Source of the DNA: Deltaproteobacteria bacterium
Lineage (GTDB): Bacteria > Desulfobacterota > DSM-4660 > Desulfatiglandales > B25-G16
Length of the DNA stretch: 6,329 nucleotides
Direction: 5' to 3'
Assembly: GCA_003646935.1 (NCBI GenBank)
Contig: QMLW01000123.1
Span: 1 to 6,329 of the forward strand
This document shows, piece after piece, positions 1 to 5,445 of this stretch; position 1 is the first letter of the stretch, and each line of letters opens with the position of its first letter. Both the position numbers and the translations under genes were made by a program. Under the pieces are notes generated by a model, which searched no databases, was not told where the DNA came from, and saw only the letters and a list, made by a program, of their open reading frames with translations.

Positions 1-2
1 CC

Positions 3-377
3 CATGAGGTTGATTCCTCTGAAATGGCCTTTAAGATAGCGGCTTCCATGTGCTTTAAGAAGGCCGTCCAGGAGGCAACACCGATTATCCTGGAGCCGAT
101 CATGAGCATTGAGATAACCGTGCCCGAGGAAGCGATGGGGGATGTCATAGGCGATCTCAATGGCAGGAGGGGGAAGGTCCTGGGTATGGACCATAAGGGC
201 AAGAATCAGGTCATCAGGGCTGAGGTGCCCTTGGCCGAGGTGTTGCGATATTCCTTTGATCTCACCTCTATGACCGGCGGAAGGGGCAGCTTCCAGATGC
301 AGCCCTCCCACTACGAGGAGGTTCCTGCACAGTTGGCCGAAAAGGTCATAGCTGCCTCGAAGCAGGAAGGGAGGTAG
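3..377 (+). CDS. fusA: Elongation factor G family protein, C-terminal part (5' end outside window)
   Basis: This is the last 124 codons of a translational GTPase; the reading frame is open to the window edge, and the ATG at position 24 is an internal methionine, not a start. The frame begins [15 protein letters not shown], the EF-G domain IV signature, and continues through [14 protein letters not shown] and [18 protein letters not shown], which belong to domain V, ending with SHYEEVP and a short tail. EF-G moves tRNAs and mRNA through the ribosome and helps split ribosomes; the GTPase domain is not visible here. Canonical EF-G usually reads SMTQGRA(T/S) near the end, whereas this protein reads SMTGGRGSF, which resembles FusA2-type EF-G paralogs. 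The exact paralog is therefore uncertain, although the EF-G family call is firm. The mogA-type gene follows 13 nt after the TAG stop, so the two are probably co-transcribed. Confidence 0.93.
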   Translation, partial: HEVDSSEMAFKIAASMCFKKAVQEATPIILEPIMSIEITVPEEAMGDVIGDLNGRRGKVLGMDHKGKNQVIRAEVPLAEVLRYSFDLTSMTGGRGSFQMQPSHYEEVPAQLAEKVIAASKQEGR

Positions 378-390
378 CCACTGATTCAGG

Positions 391-882
391 ATGATAAAGG
401 CAGGAGTACTTACCATAAGCGATAAGGGGTCTAGGGGTCAGCGGAAGGACTTGGCTGGCCCCTTGCTCGTTGGGATATTGACCGATGCCGGGTACAGGGT
501 GGTGAGACAGGACGTGGTGCCGGATAACCGTGAGGAGATTGCCGAACGGCTGATAGAATGGGTTGACAAGGACGGGCTCAGGTTGGTGGTAACCACAGGA
601 GGGACCGGTGTGAGCCCCACTGACGTCACCCCTGAGGCCATGCGCGCGGTGATATCGTATCAGATACCGGGCATGGCAGAGGCCATGAGGGCCTCGTCGC
701 TCACTAAAACCCCCCATGCTATGCTTTCCAGAGCCATGGCCGGGGTAAGAGGGATCAGCCTGATTATTAATGTACCGGGAAGCCCTAAGGCCGCCGAGGA
801 AAACCTCGGTGTTATTCTTCCCGCCCTCGATCACGCCCTTGCCAAGATTGCCGGGGACACCAGCGACTGCGCCACGCCCTAG
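391..882 (+). CDS. mogA: MogA/MoaB-family molybdenum cofactor biosynthesis protein
   Basis: A complete 163-residue cytoplasmic protein of the usual single-domain MogA/MoaB size. In this family MogA adenylylates molybdopterin with ATP and so prepares it for molybdenum insertion by MoeA. Visible motifs are LTISDKGSRG (residues 8-16), VPDN with Asp45, the molybdopterin-binding loop TTGGTGVSPTDVTPEA (68-83, Asp78 matching the essential aspartate of E. coli MogA), MLSRAMAGVRG (111-121) and NVPGSPKA (127-134). The ATG at 391 has only a short AGG directly before it; a stronger GGGAGG lies at 369-374, about 16 nt upstream inside the end of the EF-G gene, so initiation may depend on translational coupling. 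It probably shares a transcript with the EF-G gene. Sequence alone does not separate MogA from MoaB, so the gene symbol is less certain than the family. A 214-codon open frame on the opposite strand is its shadow. Confidence 0.93.
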   Translation: MIKAGVLTISDKGSRGQRKDLAGPLLVGILTDAGYRVVRQDVVPDNREEIAERLIEWVDKDGLRLVVTTGGTGVSPTDVTPEAMRAVISYQIPGMAEAMRASSLTKTPHAMLSRAMAGVRGISLIINVPGSPKAAEENLGVILPALDHALAKIAGDTSDCATP

Positions 883-915
883 AAACTGCACCTCGGCTCC
901 CCCGGTAAATTCTTC

Positions 916-944
916 TTGACTCACGGTATCCCCCTGCCTATACT
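916..944 (+). promoter_or_regulatory. Predicted sigma70 promoter of the transporter gene
   Basis: TTGACT (916-921) and TATACT (939-944) are each one base from consensus and are separated by exactly 17 bp. The predicted start of transcription is near 951, giving a leader of about 130 nt before the transporter ATG at 1084. The promoter starts 34 nt after the mogA stop, which suggests the transporter has its own transcription. No convincing hairpin plus U-tract separates it from mogA, so read-through is also possible. Confidence 0.62.
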
Positions 945-950
945 TCCACC

Positions 951-1083
951 GGCTTTTTCCGAAGCTAACGCAGATCACAGGCCGAAGCATACTTTTCTTC
1001 TACCAGCACAATTAGAGAAGGCGAAACTCACAACATGGATCATGGCAGATGTGGCAATGTTTGAGCGCAAGTAGGACAGATAG
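951..1083 (+). other. Transporter 5' leader (about 130 nt), no assigned element
   Basis: This is the stretch between the predicted transcription start and the transporter ATG. It holds only short complementary segments (for example GCTT/AAGC at 963-976) and no hairpin I would call a terminator. A Shine-Dalgarno-like AGGA at 1073-1076 sits 7 nt before the ATG. The length leaves room for a structured leader, and genes for sodium transporters are known riboswitch targets, but I do not recognise a specific riboswitch here. Confidence 0.4.
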
Positions 1084-2532
1084 ATGAAGAAGAGGGCCTT
1101 ATTCTTATCTCTCCTAGTTCTGGTTTTTTGTGTGCTCTGTTTTCCGGCCTTTGCAGCGGAAAATGCCCACCATGGCTCCCATGGAACCATGAACCTGGGC
1201 GAGATCCTATCCCTTTACAGCACCATACCGTTTATCGGAATACTCCTTTCGATTGCCCTTTTTCCCCTGTTTGCCCCGGAGTTTTGGCACCACCATTTCG
1301 GCAAGGTCTCGGCTTTTTGGGCCGCTGTCATTGCCGTGCCCCTGTTGGTTACCTATAAGGGAGCAGCGCTTCACAGCTTCCTCCACATCTTGATCGCGGA
1401 TTACATACCCTTCATCATACTCCTCTGGGGCCTTTTCACTGTCTCGGGAGGTATATTGCTGAGGGGTACCTTGAGGGGAACGCCTGTCGTGAATACCATA
1501 ATGATTATCATAGGGACCGTTCTCGCGTCATGGATGGGAACCACCGGAGCAGCCATGTTGCTGATAAGGCCGTTCTTAAAGGCAAACAATCATCGGAAAG
1601 AGAGGGCTTTCATGGTGGTGTTCTTCATCTTTCTGGTCGCCAACATCGGCGGGGCCCTCACGCCGGTGGGTGACCCACCGCTTTTCCTTGGGTTTCTCCA
1701 CGGCGTTCCCTTTTTCTGGACCTTTCACATCCTTCCCCATATGGTATTCGCCGTCTTGATCCTGCTGGCGCTCTACTTTGCCATGGATACCTTTTACTAC
1801 AGGAGGGAGGGGATCACCAGGGAGATCGATAAGGAAGAAAAGGAACCGCTCAGGCTGGTCGGGAGCTATAATTTCATATTCCTCGCAGGGATTGTAGGCT
1901 CCGTCATATTCAGTGGGGTAGTCGATTGGGGTGAGGTACGCACGCTTGGCATTACCAGAAGCGTTCAGGAATGGGTGAGGGACTTTTTTATCATCGCCAT
2001 GGGTATCCTCTCATTGGTGGTTACCCCTAAGAACATACGGGAGGATAATGAGTTTACGTGGTTTCCCATCAAGGAGGTGGCCTATCTATTTGCCGGGATT
2101 TTCGTCACTATGACCCCGTGTCTTCTCCTGCTCCTTGCGGGAACCAAGGGGGAGCTTGGCTTTATTATCGGCGCGGTCAAGGAGCCATTTCACTATTTCT
2201 GGATCACCGGAACACTGTCAAGCTTCCTGGATAATGCCCCTACCTATCTGACGTTTTTCAGCAGCGCACTGGGGAAGTTTTATGCGGGTTTACCTGAAAA
2301 CATGGCGGTTTCCAAGCTGATTGCTGAAAACCCAATATACCTGATGGCTATTTCTGCTGGTGCGGTCTTCTTCGGGGCGAATACCTATATCGGGAATGCG
2401 CCGAATTTTATGGTGAGATCTATTGCGGAGGAGGCAGGCACGCCCATGCCCAGCTTCTTTGGCTACATGCTGAAATACTCGATGGTATTCCTCGTGCCCA
2501 CCTTTGTGCTCGTCACCCTTATATTCTTTTAA
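1084..2532 (+). CDS. NhaD-like sodium:proton antiporter / IT-superfamily transporter
   Basis: A 482-residue inner-membrane protein. Residues 1-24 look like a cleavable signal sequence (MKKR, a hydrophobic run, then AFA before AEN), followed by a short histidine-rich stretch, HHGSHG, and many hydrophobic segments. It shows the two-repeat plan of the ion-transporter (ArsB/NhaD/CitMHS) superfamily. Repeat one has GTTGAAMLLIRPFL (152-165) and NIGGALTPVGDPPLFLGF (187-204); repeat two has SSFLDNAPTYLTFF (379-392) and GANTYIGNAPNFMV (431-444). These paired loops are where substrate and coupling ion bind in relatives. Sequences like this are normally annotated as sodium:proton antiporters, but family members also move carboxylates or arsenite, so the substrate is inferred. 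The ATG at 1084 has AGGA 7 nt upstream and gives a complete signal sequence. It has its own predicted promoter (916-944) and converges with moaC across a 38-nt gap. Confidence 0.85.
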   Translation: MKKRALFLSLLVLVFCVLCFPAFAAENAHHGSHGTMNLGEILSLYSTIPFIGILLSIALFPLFAPEFWHHHFGKVSAFWAAVIAVPLLVTYKGAALHSFLHILIADYIPFIILLWGLFTVSGGILLRGTLRGTPVVNTIMIIIGTVLASWMGTTGAAMLLIRPFLKANNHRKERAFMVVFFIFLVANIGGALTPVGDPPLFLGFLHGVPFFWTFHILPHMVFAVLILLALYFAMDTFYYRREGITREIDKEEKEPLRLVGSYNFIFLAGIVGSVIFSGVVDWGEVRTLGITRSVQEWVRDFFIIAMGILSLVVTPKNIREDNEFTWFPIKEVAYLFAGIFVTMTPCLLLLLAGTKGELGFIIGAVKEPFHYFWITGTLSSFLDNAPTYLTFFSSALGKFYAGLPENMAVSKLIAENPIYLMAISAGAVFFGANTYIGNAPNFMVRSIAEEAGTPMPSFFGYMLKYSMVFLVPTFVLVTLIFF

Positions 2533-2570
2533 CCTGGGGACTTACTCCGGGGGGAATACTATCAGAGAGT

Positions 2571-3029
2571 CTATGGGTTCGCGCCGCCCTTGGGCAGGGG
2601 CGCCTTGGTCTTCTTGATCACCCTGATATCGCCGATACTGGTCAACGGATATTGCCCGTCCTTATCCTTTTCGAGGTACTTTACCATATCCCAGATGGTG
2701 GTAAGGGCCATGGAGGCGCCCACGAGTGCCTCCATCTCCACACCGGTCATTGCCTCGGCTTTCACGAGGCAGCTTGCCTCAATGTAATCATCTCCCAGGG
2801 AGAAGCCCAGATCAACGGTATTCAGGGGAATTTGATGGCAGTGGGGAATGAGGAGATAGGTCTGCTTTGCCGCTTTCATAGCCGCTACTTCGGCAACGAG
2901 CAGGGGATCCCCTTTCTTGATACGCTTCGCCTTTACCAATTTCACTGTTTCAGGTGAGAGCATTATCCTCCCCGAGGCCACCGCCTCTCTCAGCACTACC
3001 TTCTTCCCGCTTATATCAATCATCCCCAT
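2571..3029 (-). CDS. moaC: Cyclic pyranopterin monophosphate synthase MoaC
   Basis: MoaC turns the cyclic GTP intermediate made by MoaA into cyclic pyranopterin monophosphate, the second half of the first step of molybdenum cofactor synthesis, in the cytoplasm. The 152-residue protein keeps the residues matching the E. coli active site: Arg14 (R26), Lys39 in KGD (K51), His65 in PHCHQIPL (H77), Glu98 and Glu100 in TGVEMEAL (E112, E114), and Asp114 and Lys117 in TIWDMVK (D128, K131). It lacks the roughly 14-residue N-terminal extension of the E. coli protein, and its end reads VIKKTKAPLPKGGANP instead of the usual K-x-GGKSG tail. The start overlaps the end of the DUF1178 gene by 14 nt; an ATG at 3023, preceded by GATGGGG, would begin MIDISGKK, match family starts well and cut the overlap to 8 nt. 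Either way it is likely translationally coupled and last in its operon. Confidence 0.93.
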   Translation of the reverse strand: MGMIDISGKKVVLREAVASGRIMLSPETVKLVKAKRIKKGDPLLVAEVAAMKAAKQTYLLIPHCHQIPLNTVDLGFSLGDDYIEASCLVKAEAMTGVEMEALVGASMALTTIWDMVKYLEKDKDGQYPLTSIGDIRVIKKTKAPLPKGGANP

Positions 3030-3438
3030 CTTTTTTCTTGGTAAAGGGAAATTTAAAGAACTTTATGCCCTCTTCCTTGAGCACATCCTCCTCTCCTGCC
3101 GTTGCGGTTCCCCGTATGTTTCTCTTGTCCGCGACGCCGTAGTGTATTTTCAGGGCCTCCTTTGTGAAGTCTGTGCCCACGTCTTCGAAGTGATCATGTA
3201 TATACTCCATGATGCCTTGGGCGAGTTTTTGGTAATCGATCTTGTCTTCTTGTCGTGGTTTGTCCTCACCTTGCCTGCTCTTGATGGAGACTGGGGACAG
3301 TACCCTGGTAATCTGCTTGTCTTTACAAATGGGGCATGTGATCATTCCCTTGGATTGCTGTTCGGTAAATGATTCAAGATCCTTGAACCAACCCTCAAAG
3401 CTATGACCTTTGGAACATTGAAGGTCAAACGCGATCAT
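3016..3438 (-). CDS. DUF1178 family protein with a zinc-ribbon-like N-terminus
   Basis: A complete 140-residue protein of unknown function. The N-terminus MIAFDLQCSKGHSFEGWF, followed by TCPICKD at 34-40, matches the DUF1178 family; Cys8, His12, Cys35 and Cys38 look like a metal-binding knuckle pair. The conserved second half is also present: FTKEALKIHYGVADKRNIRGTAT (91-113) and EEGIKFFKFP (122-131). Between them lies a charged linker, residues 52-70, that looks disordered. No signal peptide or membrane segment is visible, so a cytoplasmic location is expected. It sits 56 nt after the HTH-cupin gene with no good promoter or terminator in that gap, and its TGA overlaps the moaC start, which points to co-expression with molybdenum cofactor synthesis. 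Shared function with moaC is only inferred from this arrangement. Confidence 0.87.
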   Translation of the reverse strand: MIAFDLQCSKGHSFEGWFKDLESFTEQQSKGMITCPICKDKQITRVLSPVSIKSRQGEDKPRQEDKIDYQKLAQGIMEYIHDHFEDVGTDFTKEALKIHYGVADKRNIRGTATAGEEDVLKEEGIKFFKFPFTKKKDGDD

Positions 3439-3494
3439 TCTAAAACCCTGTATAGTTTCTCGTAATCAGGTGAACGTGGGCAAGCGGCACCGTG

Positions 3495-4184
3495 TCATTC
3501 GGCATGTAGCACCGCGAGTATCTTCGTTGTGGTGCTCCCGTGGCATTTCACGAGATGGGGAACGGTCGAGTCGTAGTATATGGCATCGCCCGGTTCAAGG
3601 AGATGGGTCTCGTCTGCTAACCGCACCTCCATGGTTCCCTCGAGCACATAGATGAACTCCTGGCCGTCATGGGCTGTAAGTTCTTCGATATCCGATGGCT
3701 CCAGTGTAACAATGAAAGGTTCCATATGCCTGTTCTTTTTATAAGGGGCCAGAGAGTAAAATTCATACCCATATTTATCGCTTTCTTTAGCGTTATATCG
3801 GGATATAAGCTTCCGGTTATCCTTGCGCATGATTGTGTAGGGAAGCTCTTCGGTCCCGGAGATGAAATAGCCGGTCTTCATCTCTAAGGCCTTGGCCAGT
3901 TTTATTATTGTTCCCAAGGGTGGCGCCACCGTTCCCTCTTCTATCTCAGAGAGGAGTTCAACCGCCAATCCGGTTCTCTGGGATATATCCCGCAAGCTCA
4001 AGCCTTTCCTTTCCCTAATCTCACGTACGTTTCCCCCGACTTTAAGAACAGCCTCTTCCCCGGAACGGCCTCTGGTGGAGGAGTCCACGGCATGCTTACC
4101 CTTATCCTTTTCATAGAACTGGCCGAGATCATGTAAGAAGTCCTTATACCTGTACGTCTCATCTGATGATTTTTTTTCTTTCAT
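3495..4184 (-). CDS. HTH (XRE family) transcriptional regulator with C-terminal cupin domain
   Basis: A 229-residue one-component regulator. After a charged N-terminal extension of about 50 residues comes a Cro/CI-type helix-turn-helix (about 51-105): IREIRERKGLSLRDISQRTG leads into LLSEIEEGTVAPPLGTIIKLAKALE. The C-terminal cupin (about 155-227) has HDGQEFIYVLEGTMEV (172-187) and LEPGDAIYYDSTVPH (196-210), with His172, Glu176 and His210 as possible metal or ligand contacts. Such proteins bind DNA and probably sense a small molecule in the cupin barrel; the ligand is unknown. The frame stays open to an ATG at 4232, but that codon lies upstream of a near-perfect -10 box (4223-4228), whereas the ATG at 4184 follows a GGGGGA ribosome-binding site by 5-6 nt, so I chose 4184. 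It is the first gene of a likely transcript with DUF1178 and moaC, and may regulate them or itself. Confidence 0.9.
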   Translation of the reverse strand: MKEKKSSDETYRYKDFLHDLGQFYEKDKGKHAVDSSTRGRSGEEAVLKVGGNVREIRERKGLSLRDISQRTGLAVELLSEIEEGTVAPPLGTIIKLAKALEMKTGYFISGTEELPYTIMRKDNRKLISRYNAKESDKYGYEFYSLAPYKKNRHMEPFIVTLEPSDIEELTAHDGQEFIYVLEGTMEVRLADETHLLEPGDAIYYDSTVPHLVKCHGSTTTKILAVLHAE

Positions 4185-4189
4185 TGATT

Positions 4190-4196
4190 TCCCCCG
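4190..4196 (-). promoter_or_regulatory. Ribosome-binding site that decides the HTH-cupin start
   Basis: Read on the minus strand, CGGGGGA lies about 5 nt before the ATG at 4184. Together with the promoter just upstream, it favours this start over the in-frame ATG at 4232, which would place 16 extra residues before MKEKKSSDE. Confidence 0.7.
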
Positions 4197-4222
4197 ATAA
4201 AAAAGCCACCTATTTCTTTTAA

Positions 4223-4251
4223 AATATATCACCCTTGCAGTGGGATGTCAA
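4223..4251 (-). promoter_or_regulatory. Predicted sigma70 promoter of the HTH-cupin/DUF1178/moaC transcript
   Basis: On the minus strand TTGACA (4251-4246, perfect) is followed after exactly 17 bp by TATATT (4228-4223, five of six bases). Transcription should begin near 4216, leaving a leader of about 30 nt before the ATG at 4184. This is the best promoter match in the window. Confidence 0.75.
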
Positions 4252-4279
4252 TGATACCCAGGATAGGTTTTAAGGGGTT

Positions 4280-4288
4280 TGGTATAAT
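4280..4288 (+). promoter_or_regulatory. Possible extended -10 promoter facing gntR
   Basis: TGGTATAAT fits the extended -10 pattern TGnTATAAT exactly, with a perfect TATAAT at 4283-4288. There is no good -35 box at the right distance, which extended -10 promoters can tolerate. Transcription would start near 4295 and give a long leader of about 315 nt before gntR. It lies back to back with the minus-strand promoter at 4223-4251. Confidence 0.35.
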
Positions 4289-4438
4289 AGACTTAGATTA
4301 GACATCTCTTAAGGCTGGTGGTAGTTTAGGGGTGATAAATTTACAAGAGAGATTATTCCCGATCATATGTCATTTGCATCTATATGGTTAGCCAAAATGC
4401 CATCCTCATCCTGAAAAAAAATAGTTGGACAAAAATTG

Positions 4439-4479
4439 AAAAAAAACTTGACAAATTAATTTTCGTATACAAATATCAT
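4439..4479 (+). promoter_or_regulatory. Likely gntR promoter: A-tract, perfect -35, weak -10
   Basis: A perfect TTGACA lies at 4448-4453, directly after an A-rich UP-like stretch (A8 at 4439-4446). At the normal 17-18 bp spacing the -10 position (4471-4477) matches only three of six bases; TATCAT at 4474-4479 matches five of six but has a 20-bp spacer. The -35/-10 spacer holds the first GTATAC site, so a bound regulator would block this promoter. Confidence 0.5.
4462..4473 (+). promoter_or_regulatory. Operator-like site 1 (TTCGTATACAAA)
   Basis: This site has the form TTNGTATACNAA with a palindromic GTATAC core. It lies between the -35 box and the candidate -10 of the gntR promoter. Its centre is 24 bp from that of site 2. 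The GT...AC ends of the core recall GntR-family operators, although the usual HutC-type core is longer, so the regulator assignment is inferred from position. Confidence 0.5.
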
Positions 4480-4483
4480 AAAC

Positions 4484-4499
4484 TATTAGTATACTAATA
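4484..4499 (+). promoter_or_regulatory. Operator-like site 2, a perfect 16-bp palindrome
   Basis: TATTAGTATACTAATA is perfectly self-complementary over all 16 bases and shares the TTNGTATACNAA pattern with site 1. It lies at or just after the expected transcription start of gntR. These two are the only GTATAC cores I found in the window, and both stand in front of gntR, which suggests an autoregulatory operator. Confidence 0.58.
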
Positions 4500-4609
4500 T
4501 ATAAAATCTACACATGCAATGGAATATTATCGAAATAGTCTCCATAATTCGAGCTCACCTCATAAAAAAGCCGAAAACTATTCGAACGGTAAGAAGTTAA
4601 ATCGAATCA

Positions 4610-5344
4610 ATGGATAGAGAAGATCTTACTGCACACTATTATAGAATTGCCGAGACCATAAGAGGGCGAATCGAGGCTCAAGAGTATAAATTTGGCGATA
4701 TCATTCCCCCGGAAAAGGACCTCGAAAAGGAATTCGGAGTAAGCAATATCACTATTCGCAAGGCTCTTGCCCTGTTGGTTCAGGAAGGATTGGTTGTTCG
4801 AAAGCGAGCGATCGGGACCCGGGTCATCTACAAGGAGGACAAACGGCTTGCCATTAGGATATCAGGGAATTTCAAGGACTGGTTCGATTCGGCATACGCT
4901 AAGTTGGGCCTTGATGTTGATGTCCTGGAGATCGTGGTAACAGACTGCCCCGAACGAATCCGAAGTATTCTCGATCTTGGTGAGGATGCGAAAATTTGGC
5001 GAATGAAAAGGGTCCGGAAATTCAACAGAAAGCCCATTTCTTATTACATCAATTATGGCTCTCCGAGTTTATTAGGAAAATTATCCAGCAAGGACTTTGA
5101 GAAACAAAGCTTTATCGAGGTATTTCAGGAACGTTGCAATATCAAGCTCTCGAAGATCGAACAACAAGTTGAAGCTACTATTGCTGATATGGATTTGGCC
5201 TCTATTCTACGGGTGCGATTCGGCGACCCGCTTTTTTTTGTTGAGAATGTCTATTATTCAACAGAGGACCTGCCTGTAGAGGTAACTCATATGTATTACA
5301 GAGGGGATCGTTATCTTTATAAGACTACCATACCGCTTTATTAA
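4610..5344 (+). CDS. GntR-family transcriptional regulator, HutC subfamily (UTRA domain)
   Basis: A complete 244-residue regulator. Residues 10-75 form the winged helix-turn-helix: YRIAETIRGRI, then the hallmark IIPPEKDLEKEFGVSNITIRK (31-51) and the wing LLVQEGLVVRKRAIGTRV. Residues 85-240 fit a UTRA ligand-binding domain, with WRMKRVRKFNRKPISYYINY (130-149) in the middle and PLFFVENVYYSTEDLPVEVTHMYYRGDRY (207-235) near the end. HutC-type proteins usually repress a catabolic operon until a pathway metabolite binds the UTRA domain; the ligand here is unknown but may be an intermediate linked to the downstream lyase. The ATG at 4610 has no strong ribosome-binding site, only the purine-rich GGTAAGAAG at 4589-4597, so expression may be low. 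Two palindromic sites upstream suggest autoregulation. The lyase gene follows on the same strand after 101 nt. Confidence 0.93.
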   Translation: MDREDLTAHYYRIAETIRGRIEAQEYKFGDIIPPEKDLEKEFGVSNITIRKALALLVQEGLVVRKRAIGTRVIYKEDKRLAIRISGNFKDWFDSAYAKLGLDVDVLEIVVTDCPERIRSILDLGEDAKIWRMKRVRKFNRKPISYYINYGSPSLLGKLSSKDFEKQSFIEVFQERCNIKLSKIEQQVEATIADMDLASILRVRFGDPLFFVENVYYSTEDLPVEVTHMYYRGDRYLYKTTIPLY

Positions 5345-5445
5345 AAGAAAAGAGTAAGGGGTAGGTGTGCTTAAAAAGGAAGTACCACGCTCGTTCCTAT
5401 TCGGCAGAATTCTTAAAACCTGAATGAAAGGAGCTGAAATCAATC
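5345..5445 (+). other. Gap between gntR and the lyase gene
   Basis: A 101-nt spacer with no GTATAC site, no good promoter and no terminator. The only inverted repeat is a 5-bp AGGAA/TTCCT pair with a 12-nt loop and no T-run. AAAGGAG at 5427-5433 is a good ribosome-binding sequence for the lyase gene, although its 12-nt spacing to the ATG is slightly long. Nothing here argues against co-transcription from the gntR promoter. Confidence 0.5.

Larger units (their letters stand above)
4185..4609. other. AT-rich divergent intergenic region between the two regulators
   Basis: A 425-bp non-coding stretch, clearly richer in A and T than the flanking genes. From left to right it contains the minus-strand ribosome-binding site and promoter of the HTH-cupin gene, a plus-strand extended -10 element (4280-4288), a region of about 120 bp where I see nothing functional, A-tracts at 4414-4421, 4431-4435 and 4439-4446, a TTGACA box at 4448-4453 and two GTATAC-centred palindromes. 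The remaining 110 bp before gntR show no stable hairpin or convincing small gene. Confidence 0.75.

Noticed and set aside
346..990. 214-codon open frame on the minus strand opposite mogA
   Set aside because: It lies across a gene with a full set of family motifs, and its translation resembles no family I know and has no ribosome-binding site; it is a shadow frame.
2533..2570. Possible bidirectional terminator between the transporter and moaC
   Set aside because: The G-rich segments do not pair with each other beyond about 3 bp and there is no T-run, so no intrinsic terminator is supported.
2917..3372. 151-codon plus-strand frame across moaC and the DUF1178 gene
   Set aside because: It overlaps two well-supported genes on the other strand and has no recognisable domain.
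3482..3530. GC-rich inverted pair (GCGG/CCGC with wobble extension) at the end of the HTH-cupin gene
   Set aside because: The stem is four Watson-Crick pairs plus wobbles with a long loop, overlaps coding sequence and lacks a U-tract.
4241..4260. TGGG...CCCA dyad around the -35 box of the HTH-cupin promoter
   Set aside because: Only four base pairs match at each end and the inner bases do not pair, so it is weak as an operator.
4367..4414. Short frame MSFASIWLAKMPSSS in the divergent region
   Set aside because: Only 15 codons, with no ribosome-binding site and no attenuator-like structure after it.
4394..4446. A-tracts as a phased curved-DNA element
   Set aside because: The tract centres are about 22, 15.5 and 9.5 bp apart, which is not regular helical phasing; a simple UP-like role next to the TTGACA box is more economical.
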